NCBI RefSeq assembly: GCF_019443745.1
Contig: NZ_CP050948.1
Span: 3,414,001-3,478,000 of the forward strand
Length of the DNA: 64,000 nt
Source: Iamia sp. SCSIO 61187
GTDB taxonomy: Bacteria; Actinomycetota; Acidimicrobiia; Acidimicrobiales; Iamiaceae
Reading direction: 5' to 3'
This document shows positions 25,317 through 33,386 of the stretch, piece after piece. A model generated the notes under the pieces. It did no database searches and had not been told where the DNA came from. It saw nothing but the letters and a program-made list of their open reading frames with translations. Made by a program: the position numbers and the translations under genes. Positions within the stretch are counted from its first letter, which is position 1; each line of letters opens with the position of its first letter.

Positions 25317-26774
25317 GTGCCTGACCGCCCCCACGATCGGCCCCTCGTGGCCGCCGGGCACCCCGCCGTCGTCGCCGCCGCCCACGAGGTGCTCGCCGCC
25401 GGGGGGAGCGCGGTGGACGCCGTGGTCGCCGGCGGGCTGACCGCGGCGGTGGCCGAGCCCTGCCTCACCAGCCTGGCAGGCGGAGGGTTCGCCCTCGTGC
25501 GGACGGCCGAGGGCGAGGAGGTCCTCGTCGACTTCTTCGTCGACACGCCCGGCCGCAGCCTCGTCGACCCGCCGGCGCCGCACTTCACCGAGGTCGAGGT
25601 CCGGTTCGAGGCGGCCCGCCAGACCTTCCACTGCGGTCCGGGGTCCATCGCCGTCCCCGGCTGCCTGCCCGGGTACCGCCACCTCCACGACCGGTTCGGG
25701 CGCCTGCCGCTGGCCGACGTGGTCGCCCCCGCCGCCCGCCTGGCCGCCCGGGGGGTGGCCCTGGCGCCGCGCCAGGCGGGGATCGTCGCCCTCCTCGAAC
25801 CGATCCTGCTGCGGACGCCGGCGGGCCGGGCCCTGTTCGCCCCCGGCGGCCGCCTCCTCGGCGCCGGCGACGTGCTGACGAACCCCGACCTGGCGGCGGT
25901 GCTGGCCGCCCTCGGCGCCGGCGACGACGTGGCGTTCGCGTCGGGGCCCGTCGGTGACGCCCTCCTCGCCACCACCGCCACCGACGGGCTCGTCACCGCC
26001 GAGGACGTGGCCGCGTACCGGGTGGTCGAGCGCCCCCCGCTCGCCCTCGCCTGGCGGGGCCGGCGGATCCTGACCAACCCGGCCCCGTCGTTCGGCGGCA
26101 CGTTGGTGGCGGCGGCCCTGGGCCGGGTCGACGCGGAGACCGCCGGCCCCGGGGACCCGGCCTGGGTCGATGCCCTGGTCGGTGCGTCAGCCGACGTCGA
26201 CGCCCGGCGCGTCGCCATCCTCGCCGCCGCCGGGCGGCCGGCGTCGGCCCGGGGCACGACCCACATCAGCGTGTGGGACGGGGCCGGCGGGGCGGCGGCG
26301 ATGACGACCTCGAGCGGCGAGTGCTCGGGGGACGTCCTGCCCGGCACCGGGATCCTCGCCAACAACATCCTCGGCGAGGAGGACCTGCACCCCGACGGGT
26401 TCCACGCCGCCCCGCCCGGCGTCCGGGTGGCGTCGATGATGTCGCCGACGATCGTCGTGGGCGCCGACGGCCGGACCGAGGTGGTGGTGGGCAGCGGCGG
26501 GTCGAAGCGGATCCGCTCGACGATCGCCCAGGTCCTCGTCAACGTCCTCGTCCACGGGCTCGACCCGCGATCCGCGGTCGACGCGCCCCGGGCCCACTGG
26601 GACGGCGACCACACCGAGGTCGAGCCCGGGCTCCCGGGCGCCGCCCTCGAGGCCCTCGCCGCCCGGGGTCCGGTCAACGCCTGGCCCGGCCCGAGCGTCT
26701 ACTTCGGCGGGGCCCACCTCGTCGTCCCCGGCGTCGGCGCCGCCGGTGACCCCCGCCGCGACGGCGCGCCCTGA
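25317..26774 (+). CDS. Gamma-glutamyltransferase-like Ntn hydrolase
   Basis: A 485-residue protein with the fold of gamma-glutamyltranspeptidases: AGHPAVVAAAHEVLAAGGSAVDA at the start and the processing site GTTHISVWDG, where Thr-314 is the expected nucleophile after self-cleavage. Later come GEC(S)GDVLPGTGILANNI and GSGGSKRIRSTIAQVL, the oxyanion region. It is shorter than classic GGT (about 580) and has no signal peptide, so it may be a cytosolic GGT-like hydrolase such as cephalosporin-acylase or capsule-type relatives. Substrate unproven. Confidence 0.82.
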   Translation: MPDRPHDRPLVAAGHPAVVAAAHEVLAAGGSAVDAVVAGGLTAAVAEPCLTSLAGGGFALVRTAEGEEVLVDFFVDTPGRSLVDPPAPHFTEVEVRFEAARQTFHCGPGSIAVPGCLPGYRHLHDRFGRLPLADVVAPAARLAARGVALAPRQAGIVALLEPILLRTPAGRALFAPGGRLLGAGDVLTNPDLAAVLAALGAGDDVAFASGPVGDALLATTATDGLVTAEDVAAYRVVERPPLALAWRGRRILTNPAPSFGGTLVAAALGRVDAETAGPGDPAWVDALVGASADVDARRVAILAAAGRPASARGTTHISVWDGAGGAAAMTTSSGECSGDVLPGTGILANNILGEEDLHPDGFHAAPPGVRVASMMSPTIVVGADGRTEVVVGSGGSKRIRSTIAQVLVNVLVHGLDPRSAVDAPRAHWDGDHTEVEPGLPGAALEALAARGPVNAWPGPSVYFGGAHLVVPGVGAAGDPRRDGAP

Positions 26775-26777
26775 CCC

Positions 26778-27626
26778 CTACCGACGGGCGACGACCTCGT
26801 GGGCCTCGCGGAGGACGATGCCGGTGGCGAGGCGGACGAGCGGCTCGACGTCGCCCTGCAGCACCACCAGGGCGTCGGGGGCCACGCCGTCGACCACCTC
26901 GGCCCGTCCCCGCCCGACCCGGACGGTGGCACCCTGCCCGCCCGAGCGGAGGCCGACGGCCACGACGACCGGCGAGCCCAGCACCACGGCCCGGACGACG
27001 GCGTTGCCCAGCAGGACGGGGACGGCCTCGGCGGCGAGGGCGCCGAGCAGCCCGACCTCCGGGTCGTCGGCCCCCGCCACCTCGGGCACCGGTGGTGCCA
27101 GGCGGGCCAGGGCGCCGAGGGCGATCCCCGTCGCCAGGGCCGGGGCGGCGGTGGCCAGCCCCACGGCGGCGAGCGGGAGGTCGACCACCAGGTCGGCGGT
27201 CGGGCGTCGGTCCCGCACCGCCCCCAGGACCCGTCGGGTCCGGGCCTCGACCTCGGACTCCACCCGGCCCCGGGCGACGACGGCCCGCACGCCCCGCACG
27301 GCCCGCTCGGGCAGGACCTCGGCCAGCTCGTCGGGCTCCACGGGGTGCCCGGCGCGGGCGCAGCGCTCGGCGTGGGCGGCGAGGGCCAGGCGCACGTCGC
27401 CGTCCGGGGTGGTGCCGGCGTAGGCCCGCCACTCGGAGTGCACCCACGCCACGCCGGTCGCACCCTGGGCGTGGGCGGTGGCGACCAGCACGTCCTCGCG
27501 CAGGGCGGCGGGGACGGGGGCGCCGGGCACGAGCGTGCGCAGCCCCGCGGGCGCGGTGACGACCCCCTCGACGGCCCACGCGGCGGCGGCCCGCAGGCCC
27601 CGGAGGCGTGGCATCTGCGAGCTCAC
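26778..27626 (-). CDS. Hypothetical protein coupled to a TetR regulator
   Basis: The GTG start overlaps the stop of the tetR gene (GTGA), giving 282 residues. It is Ala/Val-rich with a hydrophobic stretch (LPLAAVGLATAAPALATGIALGALARL), two short hydrophobic cores near VPVLLGNAVVRAVVLGSPVVVAVGL, and a C-terminal VDGVAPDALVVLQGDVEPLVRLATG that vaguely recalls SCP2-type lipid-binding domains. I do not recognise a family. The coupling to tetR suggests a regulated function. A much longer frame in this phase runs through tetR and is not real. Confidence 0.6.
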   Translation of the reverse strand: MSSQMPRLRGLRAAAAWAVEGVVTAPAGLRTLVPGAPVPAALREDVLVATAHAQGATGVAWVHSEWRAYAGTTPDGDVRLALAAHAERCARAGHPVEPDELAEVLPERAVRGVRAVVARGRVESEVEARTRRVLGAVRDRRPTADLVVDLPLAAVGLATAAPALATGIALGALARLAPPVPEVAGADDPEVGLLGALAAEAVPVLLGNAVVRAVVLGSPVVVAVGLRSGGQGATVRVGRGRAEVVDGVAPDALVVLQGDVEPLVRLATGIVLREAHEVVARR

Positions 27627-28252
27627 CGGGGGCCGAGGATTGCGTGCAGCAGGGCGGTCAGGACCTCCCGGGCCCCGTCGACGTCGCGCCCGTCGAGGGT
27701 CCGGAGCTGCTCCCACGAGGTCCAGCTGGCGGACACGTCGAGCATCGAGAGCACGACGGCGCGGTCGCGCGGGTGGGCGTCCAGCTCCCGGCCGAAGACG
27801 GCTTCGACCTCGGTGCGCAGGAACTGGTGGCCGGCGGCGACGCGGGCCTGGATGCCGGGTGAGAACGGGGCGTGGACGGCGGCGGCCCGCCGGATCGGCG
27901 TGACCGCCTCGAGCAGCTGGGCCCGCTGGTGGACGAACAGGTCCACCCGCTCGGGGAAGGGCAGCTCCGGGTCGATGGGTTGGACCAGCCCGGCCAGGCT
28001 GCTGATCGCCCGCTCGGCGACCAGGCCGAACAGCGTCTCCAGGTCGTCGAAGTGCTGGAACACCGAGCGGACCGAGACCCCGGCCTCCTCGGCGATGCGG
28101 GGCGCCGTCGGCCGGTAGTCGCCGGCGTCGACCAGGGCCACGCAGGCGTCGACGATGGCGTCCCGGGTGCGGTGGGCCCGGGCCGTGCGCCCGTCGACCG
28201 GCGGCGCGGCGACCGCGTCGACGGCGCCCTGGTCCGCGCCGGAGCCGATCAC
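27623..28252 (-). CDS. TetR/AcrR family regulator
   Basis: A 209-residue protein with an N-terminal TetR helix-turn-helix (TRDAIVDACVALVDAGDYRPTAPRIAEEAGVSVRSVFQHFDDLETLF). The C-terminal part is helical and ligand-binding type. It starts from GTG and its stop overlaps the next gene's start. It is divergent from the alkyl-sulfatase-like gene 135 bp away, a likely target. The inducer is unknown. Confidence 0.9.
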   Translation of the reverse strand: MIGSGADQGAVDAVAAPPVDGRTARAHRTRDAIVDACVALVDAGDYRPTAPRIAEEAGVSVRSVFQHFDDLETLFGLVAERAISSLAGLVQPIDPELPFPERVDLFVHQRAQLLEAVTPIRRAAAVHAPFSPGIQARVAAGHQFLRTEVEAVFGRELDAHPRDRAVVLSMLDVSASWTSWEQLRTLDGRDVDGAREVLTALLHAILGPR

Positions 28253-28387
28253 CCGTCCACCTGCATGGGGCGAACACTAGGGGAGGCGTCGGTCGGGGCG
28301 ACCACGACGGCGACGTCTCCGGGCCGCCCGGCGGACACCGGCGGGGACCCCTAGGTTCACCGGCGGCCCGACACCGTGAGGAGCGCT

Positions 28388-29668
28388 GTGACCGACCTGC
28401 TGGACCTGTCCGACCGCATCATCGCCGGCGAGGCCGCCATCGAGGACCACCATCCGTTCTCCCCACCGAACGAGCTCCAGGAGGTCGGCGACGGCACCGC
28501 CTTCATCCAGTCGTTCGCCAACGTCTCGGCCCTGCGCGCCGACGACGGCCTGGTGCTCGTCGACACGGGCAGCCCGTTCGTGGCCCCGATGATCCACGGG
28601 CTCGTGCGGGGGTGGGACCGGGCCCCGCTCCACACCGCGGTGTACACCCACGGCCACATCGACCACGTCTTCGGCACCGGGCCCTTCGAGGAGGAGGCCG
28701 CGGCCGCCGGGGGACCCGCGGTCCGCGTCGTCGCCCACGAGGACATCGAGGCCCGCTTCGACCGGTACTGCGCCTGCGCCGGCTACAACGCGGTGATCAA
28801 CCAGCGGCAGTTCCAGGCCCCCGGGCTGACCTGGCCGACCGAGTACCGCCGGCCCGACGTCACCTACCGCGACCGCCTCGACCTCGAGGTCGGCGGCCTG
28901 GGGCTCGAGCTCCACCACGCCCGGGGCGAGACCGACGACGCCACCTGGGTGTGGGTGCCCGAGCAGCGGACGGTGTGCACCGGCGACCTGATCATCTGGT
29001 GCACCCCCAACGCCGGCAACCCCCAGAAGGTGCAGCGCTACGCCCGGGAGTGGGCCGTCGCCCTGCGGGCCATGGCCGCCCACGCGCCCGAGCTCCTGCT
29101 CCCCGGCCACGGCCTGCCGGTGCGGGGCGAGGACCGGGTGCGCGCCGTCCTGGAGGACACGGCCACGGTGCTCGAGGTCCTGCACGACCGCACCCTGGAG
29201 CTGATGAACGAGGGCGCCCGCCTCGACGACATCGTCCACGAGGTCCGCGCCCCCGCGGACCTGCTGGCCAAGCCGTACCTGCGCCCCATCTACGACGACC
29301 CCGAGTTCGTGGTCCGGGGGGTGTGGCGCCTCTACGGCGGCTGGTACGACGGCGACCCGTCGCACCTCAAGCCGGCCCCGGCCGGCGCCCTCGCCGCCGA
29401 GCTGGCCGCCCTCGCCGGCGGGCCGGGCGCCCTGGCCGACCGGGCGAGCCGGCTGGCTGCGGCGGGCGACGACGCCTCGCTGCGGCTCGCCGGCCACCTG
29501 GCCGAGCTGGCGACCCAGGCCGCCCCCGACGACCCCGCCCTCCACCGGGTCCGGGCCGAGGTGTTCCGCACCCGCGCCGCCGCCGAGCACGCCCTCATGG
29601 CCAAGGGCGTCTTCACCTGGGCCGCCAACGAGTCCGACGCCAAGACGACCGACCACCCCGAGGACTAG
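28388..29668 (+). CDS. Alkyl/aryl-sulfatase-like metallo-beta-lactamase-fold hydrolase
   Basis: Choosing the GTG with GAGGAG six bases upstream gives 426 residues; a GTG twelve bases earlier is less well placed. The zinc site THGHIDHVFG (HxHxDH) is near residue 93, with further His/Asp in HHARGETDDATWVW, CTGDLIIW and LLPGHGLPV. The C-terminal half matches the helical dimerisation domain of SdsA1/BDS1-type alkyl sulfatases. These hydrolyse sulfate esters or other esters. No signal peptide is visible. Substrate unknown. Confidence 0.84.
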   Translation: MTDLLDLSDRIIAGEAAIEDHHPFSPPNELQEVGDGTAFIQSFANVSALRADDGLVLVDTGSPFVAPMIHGLVRGWDRAPLHTAVYTHGHIDHVFGTGPFEEEAAAAGGPAVRVVAHEDIEARFDRYCACAGYNAVINQRQFQAPGLTWPTEYRRPDVTYRDRLDLEVGGLGLELHHARGETDDATWVWVPEQRTVCTGDLIIWCTPNAGNPQKVQRYAREWAVALRAMAAHAPELLLPGHGLPVRGEDRVRAVLEDTATVLEVLHDRTLELMNEGARLDDIVHEVRAPADLLAKPYLRPIYDDPEFVVRGVWRLYGGWYDGDPSHLKPAPAGALAAELAALAGGPGALADRASRLAAAGDDASLRLAGHLAELATQAAPDDPALHRVRAEVFRTRAAAEHALMAKGVFTWAANESDAKTTDHPED

Positions 29669-29723
29669 GAACGACGCAGACGACGTCTGAGGCCAACCCC
29701 GACCCGATCCCCGCGAGGCCCGC

Positions 29724-29830
29724 CGCAGCCGCCGGGGGGGGGTGCGGGGGTCTCCACCCGCAGAGGAGCCGTGGCGCCGAGGCACGAGGCGTCCGGCTCC
29801 GGGAAGGTGTTCAGCCCCGAGCGGAGCGAG
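29724..29830 (+). repeat. Dispersed structured element, copy 1
   Basis: This block matches 60980-61095 over about 110 bases. It holds two predicted hairpins: TGCGGG/CCCGCA and, 36 nt long, GGAGCCG/CGGCTCC. In the other copy the second stem is GGAGTCG/CGACTCC, so a C-G pair became T-A with pairing kept. It lies in the 212-bp gap between the sulfatase-like gene and the SnoaL-like gene; nothing else is visible in that gap. Confidence 0.7.
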
Positions 29831-29880
29831 GGCCCGTCAGCTCGAGGAACGGCGTGAGCGTCAGCGGACGAGTGACGAGA

Positions 29881-30249
29881 TCACTCATCAGGGTGGCCCA
29901 CCACGACCGACCCGTGGTGGGCCGTGACCTTCCAGTCGCCGTCGATCCGCCGCAGGACCTTCAGCGCCGCGACGGTGGTGCCGGCGGGGTCGCTGCCGGC
30001 GCCGAGGAGGTTCTCGTCGAGCGTGACCCAGGCGGTGTCGCCGTCGACCCGCACCCGCACGTCGGTGGTGAAGACCTGCATGGGGTCGGACTGGTCGAAG
30101 ATCCCGAACCACGAGGCGGCGATGGCGCCCCACCCGTGGAGGGTCGCCCACCCCGGGTGGGTGCAGGAGGCGTCGTCGCCGTGGGCCCAGATGTCCGACA
30201 TGGCGTCGAGGTCGCGGGCCTCGAAGGCGGCGTAGAAGCGGTCGACCAC
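29881..30249 (-). CDS. SnoaL-like/NTF2-fold protein
   Basis: A 122-residue single-domain protein. MVDRFYAAFEARDLDAMSDIWAH...CTHPGWATLHGWGAIAASWFGIF and the terminal WKVTAHHGSVVV are typical of the SnoaL-like (NTF2) fold, which includes isomerases, hydrolases and non-catalytic ligand binders. The GTG start is the only one available but its ribosome site is poor; the open frame continues upstream without a usual start codon, so a rare start cannot be excluded. Confidence 0.8.
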   Translation of the reverse strand: MVDRFYAAFEARDLDAMSDIWAHGDDASCTHPGWATLHGWGAIAASWFGIFDQSDPMQVFTTDVRVRVDGDTAWVTLDENLLGAGSDPAGTTVAALKVLRRIDGDWKVTAHHGSVVVGHPDE

Positions 30250-30383
30250 CGCACCGACGGCGTGGGCATCGGGGGCGGCGGGCTCTGACGTCGGGTCGAT
30301 CCCCTCACGGTAGCGGCCGACCTCTGTGACCAGGGCCGGTGCAAACGCTCATGATCCGTTTGGCCCATCCGATGGAGGGGACC

Positions 30384-30818
30384 ATGGCCTGGCCCCGACG
30401 ACACGGACCCGAGGACCTGGCCCGCGCCCTCTCCGAGCTGCCGGACGCCTTCACGGTCCGCCCCCTCGGCCCCGCCCACCTGGTGCTGGGCCCCACCGGA
30501 GCCCAGGTCGTGGCCCTCGACGACGGGTCGCCCGAGGCGCCGCGGGCCACCGCCCGCCTGGCCTCGGTGGTCCGCTCGGCCCTGGCCGAGGAGGTGCCGT
30601 GGACGCCGTTCGTCCACGCCCTGCTGGTGACCGACCGGGCCGACCCGTGCCCGCCCGCCACCCGCATCGCCGCCCCGCAGCTGCTGCGGGCGGTCGCCGA
30701 CGGGCCCGAGGCATTGGACCCCGACCTCCTGCGCCGCCTCCGGGCCGCGGTCGAGGGGGGCGCCCTCGACGGCCTGGCGTCGATGCCCCGCGACGGCGCC
30801 ATCTCCACCAGCCACTGA
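30384..30818 (+). CDS. Hypothetical protein, possibly NERD-related
   Basis: The ATG preceded by GGAGGGG gives 144 residues; earlier in-frame starts add up to 15. HLVLGPTGAQVVALDDG followed by WTPFVHALLVTD and a late TRIAAPQLLRAV recalls the beta-strand pattern of NERD (nuclease-related) domains, but the catalytic Asp-x-Lys motif is not seen. So the NERD link is only a guess. It sits before a tandem-repeat array and a RecB-like nuclease gene. Confidence 0.5.
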   Translation: MAWPRRHGPEDLARALSELPDAFTVRPLGPAHLVLGPTGAQVVALDDGSPEAPRATARLASVVRSALAEEVPWTPFVHALLVTDRADPCPPATRIAAPQLLRAVADGPEALDPDLLRRLRAAVEGGALDGLASMPRDGAISTSH

Positions 30819-30820
30819 GG

Positions 30821-31016
30821 CGACGGGCGCGTCCCCGCGGGAGCGTCCACCGCCACTGTCCTCCAGCCCGACCCCACCACCACCCTGAGGGCGACGGTCG
30901 AGCGGGCGCCTCCGGCGGGAGCGTCCACCGTCACTGTCCTCCAGCCCGACCCCACCACCACCCTGAGGGCGACGGTCGAGGGGGCGCCTCCGGCGGGAGC
31001 GTCCACCGCCACTGTC
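30821..31016. repeat. 78-bp tandem repeat array
   Basis: The sequence starting GAGCGTCCACCG recurs at 30841, 30919 and 30997, an exact 78-bp period. The two full units differ at a few bases and a third is cut short; a degenerate piece precedes the first. The period equals 26 codons, and the minus strand reads as a Gly/Arg-rich repeat, but no gene on that strand is credible. The array fills the gap before the nuclease gene. Confidence 0.85.
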
Positions 31017-31041
31017 GTACCCCCGGCGTAGGGTCGGAGGC

Positions 31042-31959
31042 ATGTCGCTGCCCGTCCCGGTCACGTTGTCGCCCTCGAAGGTGACCTCCTTCCGCGACTG
31101 CGCCCTGGCCTTCCGCTTCTCGGCCATCGACCGCATCCCGGAGCCGACCACGCCCGCCATGGCCAAGGGCACCCTCGTCCACGCCGCCCTCGAGCGGCTC
31201 TTCGCCGTCGACCCCGCCGATCGCACCGTCGAGGCCGGCCTCGCCTGCCTCGACGCCGCCGTCGCCCACCTCTCCGAGCCCGGGCGCGACCTGGCCGATC
31301 TCGACCTCGACGCCGACGGCCACGCCGCCCTGCGGGCCGACGCCGAGCGCCTGGTGCGCAACTACTTCCTGCTCGAGGACCCCCGGCAGATCCGCCCCAT
31401 CGGCCTCGAGCTGCGGCTGCAGGCCCCCGTCGGCGACCTGCAGCTGGTCGGCATCATCGACCGCCTCGAGCTGGACGCCGACGGTGAGCTGGTCGTCACC
31501 GACTACAAGACCGGCAAGGCCCCGTCGGACCGGTACGAGCAGGCGAAGCTGGGCGGCATCCACTTCTACTCGCTGCTGTGCGAGGAGCTGTTCGGCAAGC
31601 GGCCGGCTCGGGTCCAGCTGCTCCACCTGAGCGAGCCGGTCACGATCACCGCCATCCCCACCGACCAGTCCACCCGAGGCCTGCGCACCCGGGTCGGTGC
31701 CATGTGGGACGCCATCACCCGGGCCTGCGACCGCGACGACTTCCGACCCAAGCCGGGGCCGCTGTGCGGCTGGTGCTCGTTCCAGACGTGGTGCCCGTCC
31801 TTCGGTGGCGACCCGGCCCGGGCCGCCATCGACGCCGGCGTCGCCCCCCGTCCCGAGGCGCCCGCCCCGGACCCGGCGACGGCCGGCGTCGAGCCCGGGA
31901 ACGTGGTCGACCTCGTGCCCCGCCTCGTCGGCTCGGGTGCCGGGCCGGCAGCCCCGTAG
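31042..31959 (+). CDS. PD-(D/E)XK nuclease family protein, RecB/Cas4-like
   Basis: A 305-residue protein. The N-terminal LSPSKVTSFRDCALAFRF, MAKGTLVHAALERLF, then GIIDRLELDADGELVVTDYKTGK (the Asp ... Asp-x-Lys core) mark the RecB-type nuclease. Cys-20 and the C-terminal CGWCSFQTWC form the four-Cys set that binds an Fe-S cluster in AddB/Cas4-like enzymes. No helicase gene or CRISPR array is nearby, so it is a stand-alone DNA repair or nuclease protein; helicase partners could be elsewhere. Confidence 0.88.
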   Translation: MSLPVPVTLSPSKVTSFRDCALAFRFSAIDRIPEPTTPAMAKGTLVHAALERLFAVDPADRTVEAGLACLDAAVAHLSEPGRDLADLDLDADGHAALRADAERLVRNYFLLEDPRQIRPIGLELRLQAPVGDLQLVGIIDRLELDADGELVVTDYKTGKAPSDRYEQAKLGGIHFYSLLCEELFGKRPARVQLLHLSEPVTITAIPTDQSTRGLRTRVGAMWDAITRACDRDDFRPKPGPLCGWCSFQTWCPSFGGDPARAAIDAGVAPRPEAPAPDPATAGVEPGNVVDLVPRLVGSGAGPAAP

Positions 31960-31970
31960 CATCCGATCCC

Positions 31971-32627
31971 ATGTCCGCCGCCGAGACCGCCCCTGACGAC
32001 GCCCCCGGCGCGGACGACGAGCACACGCCGGTCGACACCGTCATCGAGGTCGTCGACGAGGCCACGTCGGGCCCGCCCCCACCGTGGTCGCGATCCCTCA
32101 CCTCCCACCTGGCGGGCTTCGACGAGGCCGTCGACGCCCGGTTCGACCGGCACCTGCGGGGCCGGGCACCGGTCGACCGGGTCATGTACTCGGTCACCGA
32201 GCTGGCCGACTTCAGCCTCCTCTGGCACCTGCTGGCCGCCGCCCGGGGGCTCCGCTCGGATGCGGACCTCACCGCCGCCGTGCGGGTCTCCGCCGCCCTG
32301 GCCGCCGAGTCGACGCTGGTCAACGCCGGCATCAAGTCGCTGTTCCGCCGCGAGCGGCCGATCCCCGACTTCGAGCGCCCCCACCACCTGCGCATCCCGC
32401 TGACCACCAGCTTCCCCAGCGGTCACGCCAGCGCCGCGTTCTGCGCGGCGACGCTCCTGGCCGACGGCCGGGGCCGGGCCGCCACCGTGGGCTGGTTCGG
32501 GCTGGCCGGTCTGGTCGCCTCCAGCCGCGTCCACGTGAAGATCCACCACGCCAGCGACGTGCTCGGCGGGGTGGCCGTCGGCCTCGTGGTCGGCCAGGTG
32601 GCCCGGCGCCTCTGGCGCCTGCGCTGA
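31971..32627 (+). CDS. PAP2 superfamily phosphatase
   Basis: From the ATG after the nuclease gene the product has 218 residues. The three PAP2 signatures are clear: KSLFRRERP, FPSGHASAA and SRVHVKIHHASDVLGG. About five hydrophobic helices flank them. Members dephosphorylate phosphatidic acid, undecaprenyl diphosphate or similar lipids at the membrane. With two WS/DGAT genes in the window, a phosphatidate phosphatase role in triacylglycerol synthesis is attractive but inferred. Its stop codon overlaps a tandem repeat. Confidence 0.9.
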   Translation: MSAAETAPDDAPGADDEHTPVDTVIEVVDEATSGPPPPWSRSLTSHLAGFDEAVDARFDRHLRGRAPVDRVMYSVTELADFSLLWHLLAAARGLRSDADLTAAVRVSAALAAESTLVNAGIKSLFRRERPIPDFERPHHLRIPLTTSFPSGHASAAFCAATLLADGRGRAATVGWFGLAGLVASSRVHVKIHHASDVLGGVAVGLVVGQVARRLWRLR

Positions 32628-32730
32628 CACGCCGGCGAGGCGGAGCCGAGTGGCGGAGGAGACACGCCGGCGAGGCGGAGCCGAGTGGCGGAGGAGACAC
32701 GCCGGCGAGGCGGAGCCGAGTGGCGGAGGA
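32626..32730. repeat. Three perfect 35-bp tandem repeats
   Basis: The unit begins GACACGCCGGCGAGGCGG and starts at 32626, 32661 and 32696; the three copies look identical. The first overlaps the PAP2 stop codon. The rest lies between that gene and the DsbA-like gene, so it is a 3' untranslated or intergenic array. Confidence 0.9.
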
Positions 32731-32769
32731 CGCGGGAAGCCCTCGGCCGGCCCCGGGGTTGCACCAGCC

Positions 32770-33366
32770 ATGACGGACTTCGCCGTGACCTGGGACTACC
32801 GCTGCCCCTTCGCCCGCAACGCCCACGAGCACGTGCTCGCCGGCCTCGCCGCAGGGGCCGGCTGGGACGTCCGGTTCGTGCCCTTCTCGCTGGGCCAGGT
32901 CCACGTCGAGGACGGCGAGAGCCCCATCTGGGACCGGCCCGAGGACGACAGCGGCATCGTCGCCCTCCAGGTCGGCGTCCACGTGCGCGACACCGCCCCC
33001 GAGGCGTTCCTGGGCGTCCACGGCGCCCTCTTCGCCGCCCGCCACGACCAGGGCCAGGACCTGCGCGACCGCGACGTGCTGGCCAAGGTGCTGGCCGACC
33101 ACGGCGTCGACGCCGACGCCGCCTTCGCCGGGGTCGACGACGGCTCGCTGCTGGCCCAGGTCCGGGCCGAGCACGAGGCCGCAGCGACCGACCACGACGT
33201 GTGGGGCGTGCCGACGTTCATCCACGACGGGGCCGCCGCCTTCGTCCGCCTGCTCGACCGCCCCGGCGAGGACGGCGCCCACGCCCGGTCCACCATCGAC
33301 CGCGTCGTGGCCCTCCTGGCCGTGCCGAACCTCAACGAGTTCAAGCACACGAGCGTGCCCTTCTAG
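32770..33366 (+). CDS. DsbA-family (HCCA-isomerase-like) thioredoxin-fold protein
   Basis: A 198-residue protein from MTDFAVTWDYRCPFARNAHEHV. The thioredoxin-like fold has RCPF in place of a CxxC site, so only one active Cys, plus the cis-Pro motif GVPTFIHDG. That pattern fits DsbA-like/2-hydroxychromene-2-carboxylate isomerase relatives (FrnE-type) rather than a true disulfide oxidase. No signal peptide. An upstream frame through the 35-bp repeats is not part of the protein. Confidence 0.83.
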   Translation: MTDFAVTWDYRCPFARNAHEHVLAGLAAGAGWDVRFVPFSLGQVHVEDGESPIWDRPEDDSGIVALQVGVHVRDTAPEAFLGVHGALFAARHDQGQDLRDRDVLAKVLADHGVDADAAFAGVDDGSLLAQVRAEHEAAATDHDVWGVPTFIHDGAAAFVRLLDRPGEDGAHARSTIDRVVALLAVPNLNEFKHTSVPF

Positions 33367-33386
33367 GAGCGCCTAGGTTCGGCTCG

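Noticed and set aside
26674-27579. Minus-strand frame of about 300 codons over the hypothetical gene beside tetR
   Set aside because: The alternative frame at 26778-27626 is coupled to tetR by a GTGA overlap and has normal hydrophobic segments; the other is Arg/Gly repeats.
29961-31361. A minus-strand frame containing a 26-residue repeat
   Set aside because: The repeat is the 78-bp DNA array, and the frame is antisense to the nuclease gene, which has strong motifs.
30821-32730. The tandem repeats as CRISPR arrays
   Set aside because: Units are contiguous with no unique spacers, and no cas genes are present; the RecB/Cas4-like nuclease is a stand-alone protein.
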